From Ramlibacter lithotrophicus (GTDB lineage Bacteria > Pseudomonadota > Gammaproteobacteria > Burkholderiales > Burkholderiaceae_C), in contig NZ_VTOX01000003.1 in the NCBI RefSeq assembly GCF_012184415.1, positions 372,001 through 436,000 on the forward strand: a stretch of 64,000 nucleotides of DNA, read 5' to 3'. Made by a program: the position numbers and the translations under genes. Every line of letters begins with the position of its first letter. Positions within the stretch are counted from its first letter, which is position 1. The notes under the pieces were generated by a model that made no database searches, was not told where the DNA came from, and saw nothing but the letters and a program-made list of their open reading frames with translations. Below are positions 49,581-57,831 of this stretch, one piece after another.

Positions 49581-50585
49581 TCACTTGTCGGACCAGGGCA
49601 TCTCTTTCCAGAGCGCACGGAAGGTCGCGTCGCCGTTTTGCAGCTCGGCGGCATACTGCGCCGGCGGCAGGTAGCGCAGCGGAGCGAAGTACGACGCCGC
49701 CTGCGCCTGGAACTCCTTGTCCTGCACCGTCTTCTCCAGCGCCTTGACCAGCGCCTCGCGCACCGCCGGCGGCAGGCCCTTGGGCGCCGCGACGCCGCGC
49801 AGCGAAGCCATGACGATGTCGAAGCCCTGCTCCTTGAAGGTCGGCAGGCCGGGCGCCAGGTTGGTGCGCGCCACGCTCATCTGGCCCAGGTTGCGCAACG
49901 GCGTGCCGCCCTTGGCGTACTGCAGCGCCTCGCCGATGTTCATCGCGGCGACGACGATCTGCTTGGAGGCGATCGCCTTGTGCACCTCGGCCGCGCCCTT
50001 GAAGGGGATGTGGTTCATCTTCACACCCGCCGCCTTCTCGAACATCATGGTCGCGAGGTGGTCGTCCGAGCCGATGCCGGTGGTGCCGTAACTGACGGCG
50101 CCGGGATTCGCCTTGGCGTACGCGGCCAGTTCGCCCAGCGTCTTGTACGGGCTGTCGGCATGCACGCTGAAGTTGCCCGGATCGTCGACGACGTTGCCCA
50201 GCAGGTCGAAGCTTTCCCAGGTGAACGTGGCCTTGCGCTCGATCGGCACGGTGAGCACGTTGGGCGTGTTGATGAAGCCGATCGTGTAGCCGTCCGGCGC
50301 GGCGGCCGCCACGGCGCCGAAGCCGATCGCGCCGCCGGCGCCCGGCTTGTTCTGCACGACGATCGCGGCGTTGTTGCCCAGGTACTTTTCCATGTACTTG
50401 GCCAGCACGCGGGCGATGATGTCGGTGCCGCCGCCGGGTGCGTACGCGACGATCATGTTGATCGGGCGTTCCGGATAGGCGGCGCGCGCCGCGGTGGGCG
50501 CCATGCCGACCAGGGCGGCGCCGGCCAGGAACAGCGCAGGAAGGGCGCCGAGGATCTTGCGTCGCGGGGTTGCGTACTGCTGCAT
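49581..50585 (-). CDS. Bug-family (TctC) periplasmic solute-binding protein
   Basis: The 334-residue protein belongs to the tripartite tricarboxylate transporter receptor family, which is greatly expanded in Burkholderiales. It has a signal peptide (MQQYATPRRKILGALPALFL, cleavage near AARA) and the motifs YPERPINMIVAYAPGGGTDI and VVQNKPGAGGAIG. Bug proteins bind carboxylates or related solutes. The ligand is not predictable. AGGAG precedes the ATG. No TctA/TctB genes are nearby, so it is an orphan receptor, next to hydroxyacid genes. Confidence 0.92.
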   Translation of the reverse strand: MQQYATPRRKILGALPALFLAGAALVGMAPTAARAAYPERPINMIVAYAPGGGTDIIARVLAKYMEKYLGNNAAIVVQNKPGAGGAIGFGAVAAAAPDGYTIGFINTPNVLTVPIERKATFTWESFDLLGNVVDDPGNFSVHADSPYKTLGELAAYAKANPGAVSYGTTGIGSDDHLATMMFEKAAGVKMNHIPFKGAAEVHKAIASKQIVVAAMNIGEALQYAKGGTPLRNLGQMSVARTNLAPGLPTFKEQGFDIVMASLRGVAAPKGLPPAVREALVKALEKTVQDKEFQAQAASYFAPLRYLPPAQYAAELQNGDATFRALWKEMPWSDK

Positions 50586-50613
50586 TGTCGTCTCCTGTGA
50601 ATGAACCGGTGCG

Positions 50614-51678
50614 TCAGGCGGTCGCGGCCAGCGCCGTGCGGCCGCCCGCGCCGAGCGCCTGGAGGCGGGCCTGGAAGGCGGGCCACACCTCGGGATTGAT
50701 CAGCCGCGGCGGGCGGTGCCCGGCGAGCAGCTGCAGGATCTGCTCGGCCGCGATGACGGCCATGTTGCGGCGCGCCTCGTGGGTCACGCCGGCGGTGTGG
50801 AAGGTCGCGAACACGTTGTCCATCTGCAGCAGCGGATGGTCCAGCGGGGGCGGCTCCTGGTCCCAGACGTCGATGCCGGCGCCGGCAAGGTGGCCGCTGC
50901 GCAGCGCGTCGGTCAGCGCCGCCTCGTCGTGGATCCCGCCGCGGGCCGTCGTGATGAAGAGGGCGCCCTGCCTCATGCGGGCGAACGCGGCCGCGTCCAC
51001 CATCTTCAGAGTGGTCTTGTCGCGCGGGCAGTGAAGGGAAACCACGTCCGAGCGTTCCAGCAGTTCCTCGAACGTCACCGGGGCCGCGCCGCGCCGGACG
51101 ATCTCGGCCGGATCGAGCAGCGGATCGGTGGCGAGCACCTCCATGCCGAACGCGCGCGCCAGCGCCGCGACGCGGGTGCCCACGTGCCCGATGCCGACGA
51201 TGCCCAGCGTCTTGCCGCGGATCTCGTGGCCCATCACGTCCTCGCGGCCGAACCCCTGTTCGCGGCGCAGCCGGCGGTCGCATTCCAGCATGCGGCGCGA
51301 CACGCCGAGCAGGAGCCCGAACGTGTGCTCGGCCACCGAAGCGGCGTTGCCGCCGGCCTGGTTGACGACCGGAATGCCGGCCTTGGTGCACGCGGCGACG
51401 TCCACGGTGTCGTAGCCGGCGCCGGTCGACGACACGCACAGCAGCCCGGGACAGCGCTGCAGGAGCGAGTCGGTCACGAACCACTGCTTCGGCAACTCGT
51501 CCTTCGCGGCCGAGACGTGATAGACGTGCGCCTGCGCCAGCAGCGCCGCCGCGGCTTCGTCGGCGCCGCGCCGCGGGAAGACGTCGAGGACCACCCCCTC
51601 ACGCTCCCGGAAAAAGCGGTCGAAGGCCGGATCGATCCACAGGTCCGCGCGGACCACTCGCATCAGGGGTGCGGTCAT
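50614..51678 (-). CDS. D-isomer-specific 2-hydroxyacid dehydrogenase
   Basis: An NAD-dependent dehydrogenase of 354 residues that interconverts a D-2-hydroxyacid and its 2-oxo acid. Motifs are TLGIVGIGHVGTRVAALARAFG (Rossmann GxGxxG), VVSLHCPRDKTTLKMVD, TARGGIHDE with the substrate Arg, and the catalytic His in VFATFHTAGVTHEA. The ATG at 51678 (MTAPLMRVVRADLW) is chosen. MRVVRADLW at 51663 is an alternative. It lies between the Bug gene and the RraA-family gene on the same strand with short gaps. Confidence 0.88.
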   Translation of the reverse strand: MTAPLMRVVRADLWIDPAFDRFFREREGVVLDVFPRRGADEAAAALLAQAHVYHVSAAKDELPKQWFVTDSLLQRCPGLLCVSSTGAGYDTVDVAACTKAGIPVVNQAGGNAASVAEHTFGLLLGVSRRMLECDRRLRREQGFGREDVMGHEIRGKTLGIVGIGHVGTRVAALARAFGMEVLATDPLLDPAEIVRRGAAPVTFEELLERSDVVSLHCPRDKTTLKMVDAAAFARMRQGALFITTARGGIHDEAALTDALRSGHLAGAGIDVWDQEPPPLDHPLLQMDNVFATFHTAGVTHEARRNMAVIAAEQILQLLAGHRPPRLINPEVWPAFQARLQALGAGGRTALAATA

Positions 51679-51686
51679 CGCAGACC

Positions 51687-52364
51687 TCAGCGCGGCTCGG
51701 GATCGCAGCCGATGCGCTTGAGGGCCGCATCGATCCACGCGATGTCCAGGCGCCCTTCGTTGATGGCGGCCATGGTCTTCGTCTCCGCCGCCACCTTCTC
51801 GGTGGCGGCCCGCAGCACGGCCTCGGCGTCGTCGTAAGGCACGCAGAGGAAGCCGTCGGCGTCGCCGACGATCAGGTCGCCCGGATGGATGACCATCCCG
51901 TCGATGGCGATCGGCACGTTGATCTCGCCGGGACCGTCCTTGTACGGACCGCGGTGCGTGACGCCCGCGGCATACACCGGGAAGCTGCCCGCGGCGATCG
52001 TCTCGACGTCGCGGATGGCGCCGTTCATGACGAAGCCGGCGACGCCGCGCTGCGAAGCGTTGGTCACCATCAGCTCGCCGACCAGGGCATTGGTCAGGTC
52101 CCCGCCGCCGTCGACGACGATCACGTCGCCGGGCTGGGCCATGGCGATCGCCTTGTGGATCATCAGGTTGTCGCCGGGGCGCGTCTTGACCGTCAGCGCG
52201 GGGCCGGCGAGCCGGCCCGAGCCGTGCATCGGGCGCAGCCGCGCACCGCCGGCCGTCATGCGCGCCATGCAGTCGCTGATGTTGGCAACGGGGATGGCGC
52301 GGAAGCTGTCGACGAGGGACTCGCTCACTTGCCGCTGGCGCTTGCAGATCTGCAATCCAATCAT
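51687..52364 (-). CDS. RraA-family aldolase/decarboxylase
   Basis: The 225-residue protein is of the RraA/HMG-aldolase fold. The conserved Arg-Asp pair R118-D119 in MNGAIRDVE and the metal-region Asp in VGELMV and PGDVIVVDGGGD match enzymes that cleave 4-hydroxy-4-methyl-2-oxoglutarate or decarboxylate oxaloacetate, rather than only the RNase E inhibitor. The ATG at 52364 gives MIGLQICKRQRQVSES. A longer in-frame N-terminus (to 52436) is unsupported. It starts the minus-strand run that ends with the Bug gene and is divergent from a GntR regulator. Confidence 0.85.
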   Translation of the reverse strand: MIGLQICKRQRQVSESLVDSFRAIPVANISDCMARMTAGGARLRPMHGSGRLAGPALTVKTRPGDNLMIHKAIAMAQPGDVIVVDGGGDLTNALVGELMVTNASQRGVAGFVMNGAIRDVETIAAGSFPVYAAGVTHRGPYKDGPGEINVPIAIDGMVIHPGDLIVGDADGFLCVPYDDAEAVLRAATEKVAAETKTMAAINEGRLDIAWIDAALKRIGCDPEPR

Positions 52365-52507
52365 GTTCCGAAGGTTCCTGTTCGGCCGGCGAACCGCCGC
52401 CGGCTGCTCTGGCGCGACTGTACTCGAAAAAAACAATACGGCATCATTCCAAACCAGTGAGACGGCTCTTTAGAGGGAAGACCCCAATGAAGCGACGGGG
52501 CGAAATA

Positions 52508-52524
52508 CAATTTTTGAACAATTG
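52508..52524. promoter_or_regulatory. Operator candidate between the RraA-family and GntR genes
   Basis: CAATT (52508-52512) and AATTG (52520-52524) form an inverted repeat with a seven-base centre in the AT-rich middle of the 197-base divergent region. Location 38 bases upstream of the GntR start and about 145 bases upstream of the divergent gene fits autoregulation plus control of the catabolic genes. Confidence 0.45.
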
Positions 52525-52561
52525 AGGGACAATCCCGCTTCACCGCCCCGACCGAGTCCAC

Positions 52562-53260
52562 ATGCCCAGCGCCAGCGACACCGCCTACGAGCTCCTCAAG
52601 CAGCGCCTCGTTGCGGGCAGCTATCCGCCCGGCGCCCAGCTGAAGGAGGAACACGTCGCGCGCGAACTGGGCCTGTCGCGCACGCCGGTGCGCGCCGCGC
52701 TGAAGCGCCTCATCGACGACGGCCTCGCCACCGTCGACGCGCGCCGCGGGGTGCGTGCCGCCGAATGGACCGACGCCGACATCAGCGAGACCTACCACCT
52801 GCGCAGCCTGCTGGAAGCGCATGCGGCGCAGCGCGCCGCGCAGCGCCGCGATCCGGCGGTGGTCGCCGCGCTGGAGCGCCTGAACGACGAGATGGCCGCG
52901 GCGATCGCCCGTGGCGGGGACGACATGGCGCTGAACCTGCAGTCCATCAACAGCCGCTTCCACCGCACGGTGCTCGACGCGTCGGGATCGCCGCGCCTGA
53001 AGCTGCTGCTCGCGAGCATCATCGACATGCCGATCGTCGTGCGCTCCTTCTTCGTGAGCACCCGAGCCGACCTGGCGCAGAGCCTGCAGCACCACCGCGA
53101 CATCACCGCGGCCATCGCGGCCGGCGACGGCGAAGTGGCGGCGCAGACCATGCAGGTGCACCTGCGCCTGGCGACGCACCGCTTCTTCCAGCGGCGCGCC
53201 GACTTCGTGAAATCCCAGCACGCGGCCGCCGGCCGCGCTGCGCAGCAACCGACAACCTGA
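52562..53260 (+). CDS. GntR-family (FadR/FCD) transcriptional regulator
   Basis: The 232-residue protein has a winged helix N-terminus with SYPPGAQLKEEHVARELG and LSRTPVRAALKRLIDDGL (GntR signature) and a C-terminal FCD domain of helices (YHLRSLLEAHAAQRAAQRR and FHRTVLDASG) with His residues (FHRTVLD, HHRDITA) that bind metal or carboxylate effectors in this subfamily. It is divergent from the RraA/hydroxyacid/Bug genes and upstream of the FMN enzyme, so it probably controls both. Confidence 0.92.
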   Translation: MPSASDTAYELLKQRLVAGSYPPGAQLKEEHVARELGLSRTPVRAALKRLIDDGLATVDARRGVRAAEWTDADISETYHLRSLLEAHAAQRAAQRRDPAVVAALERLNDEMAAAIARGGDDMALNLQSINSRFHRTVLDASGSPRLKLLLASIIDMPIVVRSFFVSTRADLAQSLQHHRDITAAIAAGDGEVAAQTMQVHLRLATHRFFQRRADFVKSQHAAAGRAAQQPTT

Positions 53261-53289
53261 AGCAGCATGGCGCTGCACCGTTTTCCCGC

Positions 53290-54534
53290 ATGAGCACCCA
53301 CGACTCCTCCGCGCCGCTGTCCGGCGCCGCCCCAGGCACCACCTCCAGGCCCGCAACGGTGCGTGCGCCCGCGCCTCGGCTGGCCCGCATCCTGTCGCTT
53401 CACGACTTCGAGCTGGCCGCACGCGCCCACCTGCCGCGGCCGGTCTTCGGCTACATCAACGGCGCCGCCGAGGACAATCACTCCGAACGCGGCAACCGCA
53501 CCGCGTTCGACGCCTGGGACTTCGTCCCGCGCGTGCTGGTCGACATCTCCAGGCGCAGCACGGCCACCACCTTGTTCGGCGAGACCTACGCGGCGCCGTT
53601 CGGCATCGCGCCGGTCGGCCTGAGCGCCCTCTCCGCCTATCGCGGCGACATCGTGCTCGCGCAGGCAGCGGCGCGGGCCGGCGTGCCGATGATCATGAGC
53701 GGCTCGTCCCTGATCCGGCTGGAGGAAGTCGCCCAGGCGAGCCCTGCCGCCTGGTTCCAGGCCTACCTGCCGGGCGACGTCGCGAACATCACGGCGCTGA
53801 TCGAGCGTGTGGCACGGGCCGGCTTCACGAAACTGGTCATCACGGTGGATACACCCACGGCGGCCAATCGCGAGAACAACGTGCGGGCGGGCTTCTCCAC
53901 GCCGCTGCGGCCCACCGTGCGGCTGGCCTGGGACGGCATCACCCACCCGAGATGGCTGTTCGGCACCTTCCTCAAGACGATCGCGCGGCACGGGGTGCCG
54001 CATTTCGAGAACAACTACGCGCGGCGCGGCGCGCCCATCATCTCTCCGAACGTGGAGCGCGATTTCTCCGACCGAGGCCACCTGAGCTGGGAGCACTTCG
54101 CGCTGATCCGCCGCCTGTGGCAAGGCATCCTGGTGATCAAGGGGGTGCTGCATCCCGACGACGCGCGCCGCGCGCGCGACCACGGTGCCGACGGCGTCAT
54201 CGTGTCCAACCATGGCGGCCGCCAGCTCGATGGCGCGGTCGCGCCGCTGCGGGTGCTGCCGGAGATCGTCGCCGCCGTCCCCGAACTGCCGGTGATGATG
54301 GACAGCGGCGTGCGCCGCGGGGCCGACGTGCTGAAGGCGGTCGCGCTGGGGGCGAAGATGGTGTTCGCCGGCAGGCCGTTCGCCTATGCCGCCGCGGTGG
54401 GCGGGCCCGACGGCGTCGGCCACGCGATCGACATCCTGCAGACCGAGGTGTCGCGCAACATGGCGATGCTCGGGATCTCGCGGCTGGAGGAACTCGACCG
54501 CGAGCGGTTCCTGCGCCGGGCGGAAGCGCGCTGA
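53290..54534 (+). CDS. FMN-dependent L-2-hydroxyacid dehydrogenase/oxidase
   Basis: The 414-residue protein is of the LldD/glycolate-oxidase family. It oxidises an L-2-hydroxyacid to the 2-oxo acid using FMN. Visible motifs are PVFGYINGAAEDNHSE, PFGIAPVGLSAL, ITVDTPTAANRENNVRAGF and the catalytic His H308 in VSNHGGRQLDGA, followed by DSGVRRGADVLKA and GRPFAYAAAVGG. An N-terminal Ala/Pro/Thr-rich extension of about 30 residues precedes the core. The ATG at 53290 has no strong SD. It lies 29 bases after the GntR gene on the same strand. Confidence 0.9.
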   Translation: MSTHDSSAPLSGAAPGTTSRPATVRAPAPRLARILSLHDFELAARAHLPRPVFGYINGAAEDNHSERGNRTAFDAWDFVPRVLVDISRRSTATTLFGETYAAPFGIAPVGLSALSAYRGDIVLAQAAARAGVPMIMSGSSLIRLEEVAQASPAAWFQAYLPGDVANITALIERVARAGFTKLVITVDTPTAANRENNVRAGFSTPLRPTVRLAWDGITHPRWLFGTFLKTIARHGVPHFENNYARRGAPIISPNVERDFSDRGHLSWEHFALIRRLWQGILVIKGVLHPDDARRARDHGADGVIVSNHGGRQLDGAVAPLRVLPEIVAAVPELPVMMDSGVRRGADVLKAVALGAKMVFAGRPFAYAAAVGGPDGVGHAIDILQTEVSRNMAMLGISRLEELDRERFLRRAEAR

Positions 54535-54540
54535 GGCGCT

Positions 54541-55452
54541 TCAGTCCCCGTCGTAGCGCACCGGCGTGCTGTAGCGCGGGTCGGCGTGCCAGTCCCAGTA
54601 GGTCTTCGCCAGCTGGCGGGTGAGCGGGCCGACGCCCCCGCTGCCGACAGCCTGTCCGTCGACCCGCGTCACCGGCAGGACGCCGCCGCCCGAGGTGCTG
54701 AGAAACACCTCCTGCGCGGCCCGCGCTTCGGCGGCCGGCAGCGCGCGCACTTCGCACGGAATGCCGAGCGCGTGCGCCATCTCGAGCACCGTGCGGCGCG
54801 TGACTCCCTCCAGCACGCCTTCGGCGGGCGTGACGAGCCGGCCGCCGGTGACGGCGAACACGTTGAAGCCAGGCCCTTCCACCACGTTGCCGGCCGCATC
54901 CGTGAGCACCACCGTGTCGGCGCCGGCGTCGAGCGCGCCCAGCAGGCCCATGGTGAGGTCGTTCCAGTGGTAGTTCTTGGCGCGCGGATCGACGCTGGCG
55001 GCCGGGATCCGCTGCACCTCGCTGATGCGCAGGTGCAGCCCGCGCTGCCGCTGCTCGTCGTTCGCGATCCACACATAAGGCACCGCGAACGCGTAGAACT
55101 GGTTGACCGCCTGGCGCGGGTCGCGTGAGCCCCATGGCGGCTGGCCCCGCGTGACGATCATCTCCACGTACGAGCGGCGCAGCCGCGCCAGGCTGACGCA
55201 GCGCTCCAGGACGGCAGTGATCTCGTCGCGGCTGCGGCCCGGGTCCAGCCGGAAGCGCCCGCAACTGGCCAGGAAGCGATCGAGGTGCGCATCGAGCCGG
55301 AAGAAGGCGCCCTCCCACACCGTCACGACGTCGTAGGTCGCATCCGAGCGCAGGAAGCCCCAGTCGGTGATCGGCACGCAGGCCTGGCCGATCGGGACGA
55401 ATTCGCCGCGCACGAAGGCGGCGCCCTGGGAGAAATCGCAAGCGGCGGTCAT
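54541..55452 (-). CDS. Class IV (branched-chain/D-amino acid) aminotransferase-like protein
   Basis: A 303-residue PLP enzyme of fold type IV. The PLP Lys is K159 in DPRAKNYHWNDLTMG, with the conserved Glu-containing VVEGPGFNVFAV and TRRTVLEMAHALG. The sequence begins MTAACDFSQGAAFVRGEFVP, and DWGFLRSDATYDVVTVWEG aligns with DAT/BCAT proteins. Whether it acts on D-amino acids, branched-chain amino acids or (R)-amines cannot be decided. It converges on the FMN enzyme with six bases between the stop codons. Confidence 0.85.
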   Translation of the reverse strand: MTAACDFSQGAAFVRGEFVPIGQACVPITDWGFLRSDATYDVVTVWEGAFFRLDAHLDRFLASCGRFRLDPGRSRDEITAVLERCVSLARLRRSYVEMIVTRGQPPWGSRDPRQAVNQFYAFAVPYVWIANDEQRQRGLHLRISEVQRIPAASVDPRAKNYHWNDLTMGLLGALDAGADTVVLTDAAGNVVEGPGFNVFAVTGGRLVTPAEGVLEGVTRRTVLEMAHALGIPCEVRALPAAEARAAQEVFLSTSGGGVLPVTRVDGQAVGSGGVGPLTRQLAKTYWDWHADPRYSTPVRYDGD

Positions 55453-55532
55453 CCGCTCATTCTGGGCATGCCGGCCCGGGCCCGCAAGGCCGGGCGCTGT
55501 CGGCTCTGCGTCCGGCTGTCCGCTTGCTGATT

Positions 55533-55706
55533 TCAGCTGCCGCCCTTGTGGGTGCGCTTGCCGGGGTTCTTCTTGTTGCGGGTGGCGCGGCCGCGCTCCA
55601 GGCTCTGCCGCTGGCCGCAGCCCTCGCGGCGGATCTGGTAGCCCTCCGCGCACTTGGGCGCGGGGGTGCGCTTGCGGTCGGCTTCGGTGACGATCTTGTT
55701 GCCCAT
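55533..55706 (-). CDS. Small basic protein, 57 aa, unknown function
   Basis: MGNKIVTEADRKRTPAPKCA starts a 57-residue protein ending NKKNPGKRTHKGGS. It is strongly basic (many Lys and Arg) and has two cysteines (KCA and GCG). GAGG lies six bases upstream of the ATG, and the codon use is normal. The reading frame extends upstream but the preceding residues look like an unrelated frame. A nucleic-acid- or ribosome-binding role is possible from charge alone. It lies between the aminotransferase and the MDR oxidoreductase. Confidence 0.6.
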   Translation of the reverse strand: MGNKIVTEADRKRTPAPKCAEGYQIRREGCGQRQSLERGRATRNKKNPGKRTHKGGS

Positions 55707-55788
55707 GGCTGCCTCTTCGAAAAGGGCGGATTGGGCCATGGACCGGCCGCGAGCGCGTTGCGCCCCGTCAAGTTTTGCGCGAACTGGT

Positions 55789-56769
55789 TCAGCCGGCGCT
55801 GCTCGCAAGCACGATCTTGCCGAGGTGCCGGTCGGCTCGCATGTGCTCGCGCGCCGCCTCCAGCTGCTCGAAGGGGAAGGCGCGGTCGACGAGCGGCGTG
55901 ATGCGCCCATCCGCGACGGCCGGCATGAGGTCGCGCACGAACCCCGGGACGTCGGCAGCCCGCTGCTCGGGGGTGCGCATCTTGTTCGACACGCCGAACA
56001 GGATCAGCCGGCGCGCGTGGAGGGCCTCGATATCGATCGGCGCCTTCAGCGTGCCGTCGACGTAACCCACCATCCCGAGCTTGCCTTCGAACGCCAGGCA
56101 GCGGATCTCCTCGGCGAACACCGAGCCGCCGACGTTGTTCACGACCATGTTCACGCCGGCGCCGCCGGTGGCCTGCATGACGGCGTCGTGGAAATCGGGC
56201 TCGCGGGTGCACAGCGCCACGTCGAGCCCCTGTTCGCGCAGGCGGGCCAGCTTGTCGGCAGCGCCGGAAGTCCCGATCACCTTGGCGCCGAACGCCTTGG
56301 CGACCTGCAGGCTCGCCACGCCGACGCCGGACGAGACGCCGTTGACGAGCACCCAGTCCGACGCGGCGACGCGCCCGTGCAGCAGCAACAGGTCGTAGGC
56401 GACCTGGTAGACGACCGGAATGGCGGCCGCCTGCTCCCACGACAGGCGCTGGGGCACGGCCATCGCCTCGCGTACGTCCATGACCGCGTACGTGGCGAAG
56501 GCAGCCGGGCAGCGGCCCATGACGCGCTGCCCCGGCTGCCAGCCGGTGACGCCGGCGCCGGCGGCGACCACCTCGCCGGCCGCCTCGAAGCCGATGGCGC
56601 GCGCCCCCGGGCTGGCGTGCAGCCCGTGCCCCGTGATGAACTCGCCCCGGTTGAGCCCGGCCGCGTGCACGCGCACCAGCAGTTGCCCGGGACCGGGCTG
56701 CGGCTGCGGGCCCTCGCGCAGTTGCAGCACGGCGCTGTCGCCGTTCACGTCCATCCACCAGGTCTGCAT
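55789..56769 (-). CDS. Quinone oxidoreductase-like MDR protein
   Basis: A 326-residue medium-chain dehydrogenase/reductase without the catalytic or structural zinc cysteine cluster. It shows HAAGLNRGEFITGHG, the NADP-binding segment LVNGVSSGVGVASLQVAKAFG and GYVDGTLKAPIDIEAL. These proteins reduce quinones or enones with NADPH. AGGAGA is upstream of the ATG. It starts 15 bases after the crotonase gene on the same strand and may share its transcript. Confidence 0.85.
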   Translation of the reverse strand: MQTWWMDVNGDSAVLQLREGPQPQPGPGQLLVRVHAAGLNRGEFITGHGLHASPGARAIGFEAAGEVVAAGAGVTGWQPGQRVMGRCPAAFATYAVMDVREAMAVPQRLSWEQAAAIPVVYQVAYDLLLLHGRVAASDWVLVNGVSSGVGVASLQVAKAFGAKVIGTSGAADKLARLREQGLDVALCTREPDFHDAVMQATGGAGVNMVVNNVGGSVFAEEIRCLAFEGKLGMVGYVDGTLKAPIDIEALHARRLILFGVSNKMRTPEQRAADVPGFVRDLMPAVADGRITPLVDRAFPFEQLEAAREHMRADRHLGKIVLASSAG

Positions 56770-56784
56770 GATGTCTCCTTGTTC

Positions 56785-57597
56785 TCAGCGGCCCGTGAAC
56801 ACGGGCCTGCGTTTTTCCATGAAGGCGCGCCGGCCTTCGGTGTAGTCCTCGCTTTCGAAGCAGCCGAGGATCATGGAACGGCACTGGTCCATGTCGAGGT
56901 CCGGCGAGGGCTTGAGGATTTCGCGCGTGATCGCCTTGGCGGTGCGGATCGTCAGCGGCGCATTCTGGTCCATGGCCGTGGTGTATTCGGCCAGCAGCTG
57001 CGGCAGTTGGTCGGGCTCGCAGACCCGGGTCAGCAGGCCGAGGGCCTTCGCCTCCTGCGCATCGATCCGGCGAGCCGTGAAGAACAGATCCTTGGCCGCG
57101 CCGGGGCCGATCAGGTCCACCAGGTTCTTCATCGCGGAATAGCGGTAGCCGAGCCCGAGGCGGGCGGCGGGAATGGCGAACACCGAGTCGGTCGCGGCAA
57201 TGCGGATGTCGCAGGCGATCGCGACGTTGACGCCGCCGCCGATGCAATACCCGCGGATGCAGGAGAGCGTGGGCTTCCCGAAGTCGTGGATGCTGGCGAG
57301 GGCCTCCTCGGCCAGCACTTCGTACTTCGCCACGGCCTCCCTGGCGGCGCGCATGTCCTCGAACTGCGAGATGTCGGCGCCGGACACGAAGGCCTTTTCG
57401 CCCGCGCCGGAAAACACGACCAGCCGCACGCCGTCGTCCCCCGCCGCCTGCTGCAGCAGCGGCGGTACGGCGGCCCACATGTCCACCGACAGCGCGTTGT
57501 GCTTCGCCGGATTGTTGAAGCGGATGTGGAGGGCGGATCCCTCCAGCCAGGTCTGGACCCGGTCGGTGGGCGAGCGGTAGGGCGCGGGAGAGGACAT
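56785..57597 (-). CDS. Enoyl-CoA hydratase/isomerase (crotonase) family protein
   Basis: The 270-residue protein has the crotonase fold with the oxyanion-hole sequences KAFVSGADISQF and IRGYCIGGGVNVAIACDIR. At the two positions where canonical enoyl-CoA hydratases carry catalytic Glu (GGGCEL and PEIxLG in the rat enzyme), this protein has Asn (GGGVNV) and Ala (IPAARLGLG). It is therefore unlikely to be a standard hydratase and may be a CoA-ester lyase, isomerase, hydrolase or decarboxylase. The ATG at 57597 (MSSPAPYRSPTDRVQ) is chosen over a longer extension. Confidence 0.85.
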   Translation of the reverse strand: MSSPAPYRSPTDRVQTWLEGSALHIRFNNPAKHNALSVDMWAAVPPLLQQAAGDDGVRLVVFSGAGEKAFVSGADISQFEDMRAAREAVAKYEVLAEEALASIHDFGKPTLSCIRGYCIGGGVNVAIACDIRIAATDSVFAIPAARLGLGYRYSAMKNLVDLIGPGAAKDLFFTARRIDAQEAKALGLLTRVCEPDQLPQLLAEYTTAMDQNAPLTIRTAKAITREILKPSPDLDMDQCRSMILGCFESEDYTEGRRAFMEKRRPVFTGR

Positions 57598-57803
57598 CGG
57601 TGGACTCCGCAAGGTGGTCAGGCACGGGGAGCAAGCCCGCTCACGAGGGCCCGGCCCGGGACCGGTTCGTCGAAGGGCGCAGTGTGCCCGAGCCGGCCCG
57701 CGGGCGGCCGTCGGGTTTGCCCTCGTTGCTTGCGCCTGCACGCTCGAGCTTCGGGCAATTGCACCCCGTCCTGGCGCGCATGCCCGCGCCGTCGTATACT
57801 GGC

Positions 57804-57819
57804 AAGTATTCAATTACTT
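57804..57819. promoter_or_regulatory. Operator candidate upstream of the TetR gene
   Basis: AAGTA (57804-57808) and TACTT (57815-57819) form an inverted repeat around TTCAAT, 12 bases upstream of the ATG. A -10-like TATACT (57795-57800) lies just before it, so a repressor bound here would cover the transcription start. This fits autoregulation by the TetR protein. Confidence 0.5.
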
Positions 57820-57831
57820 ACCAAGATCACC

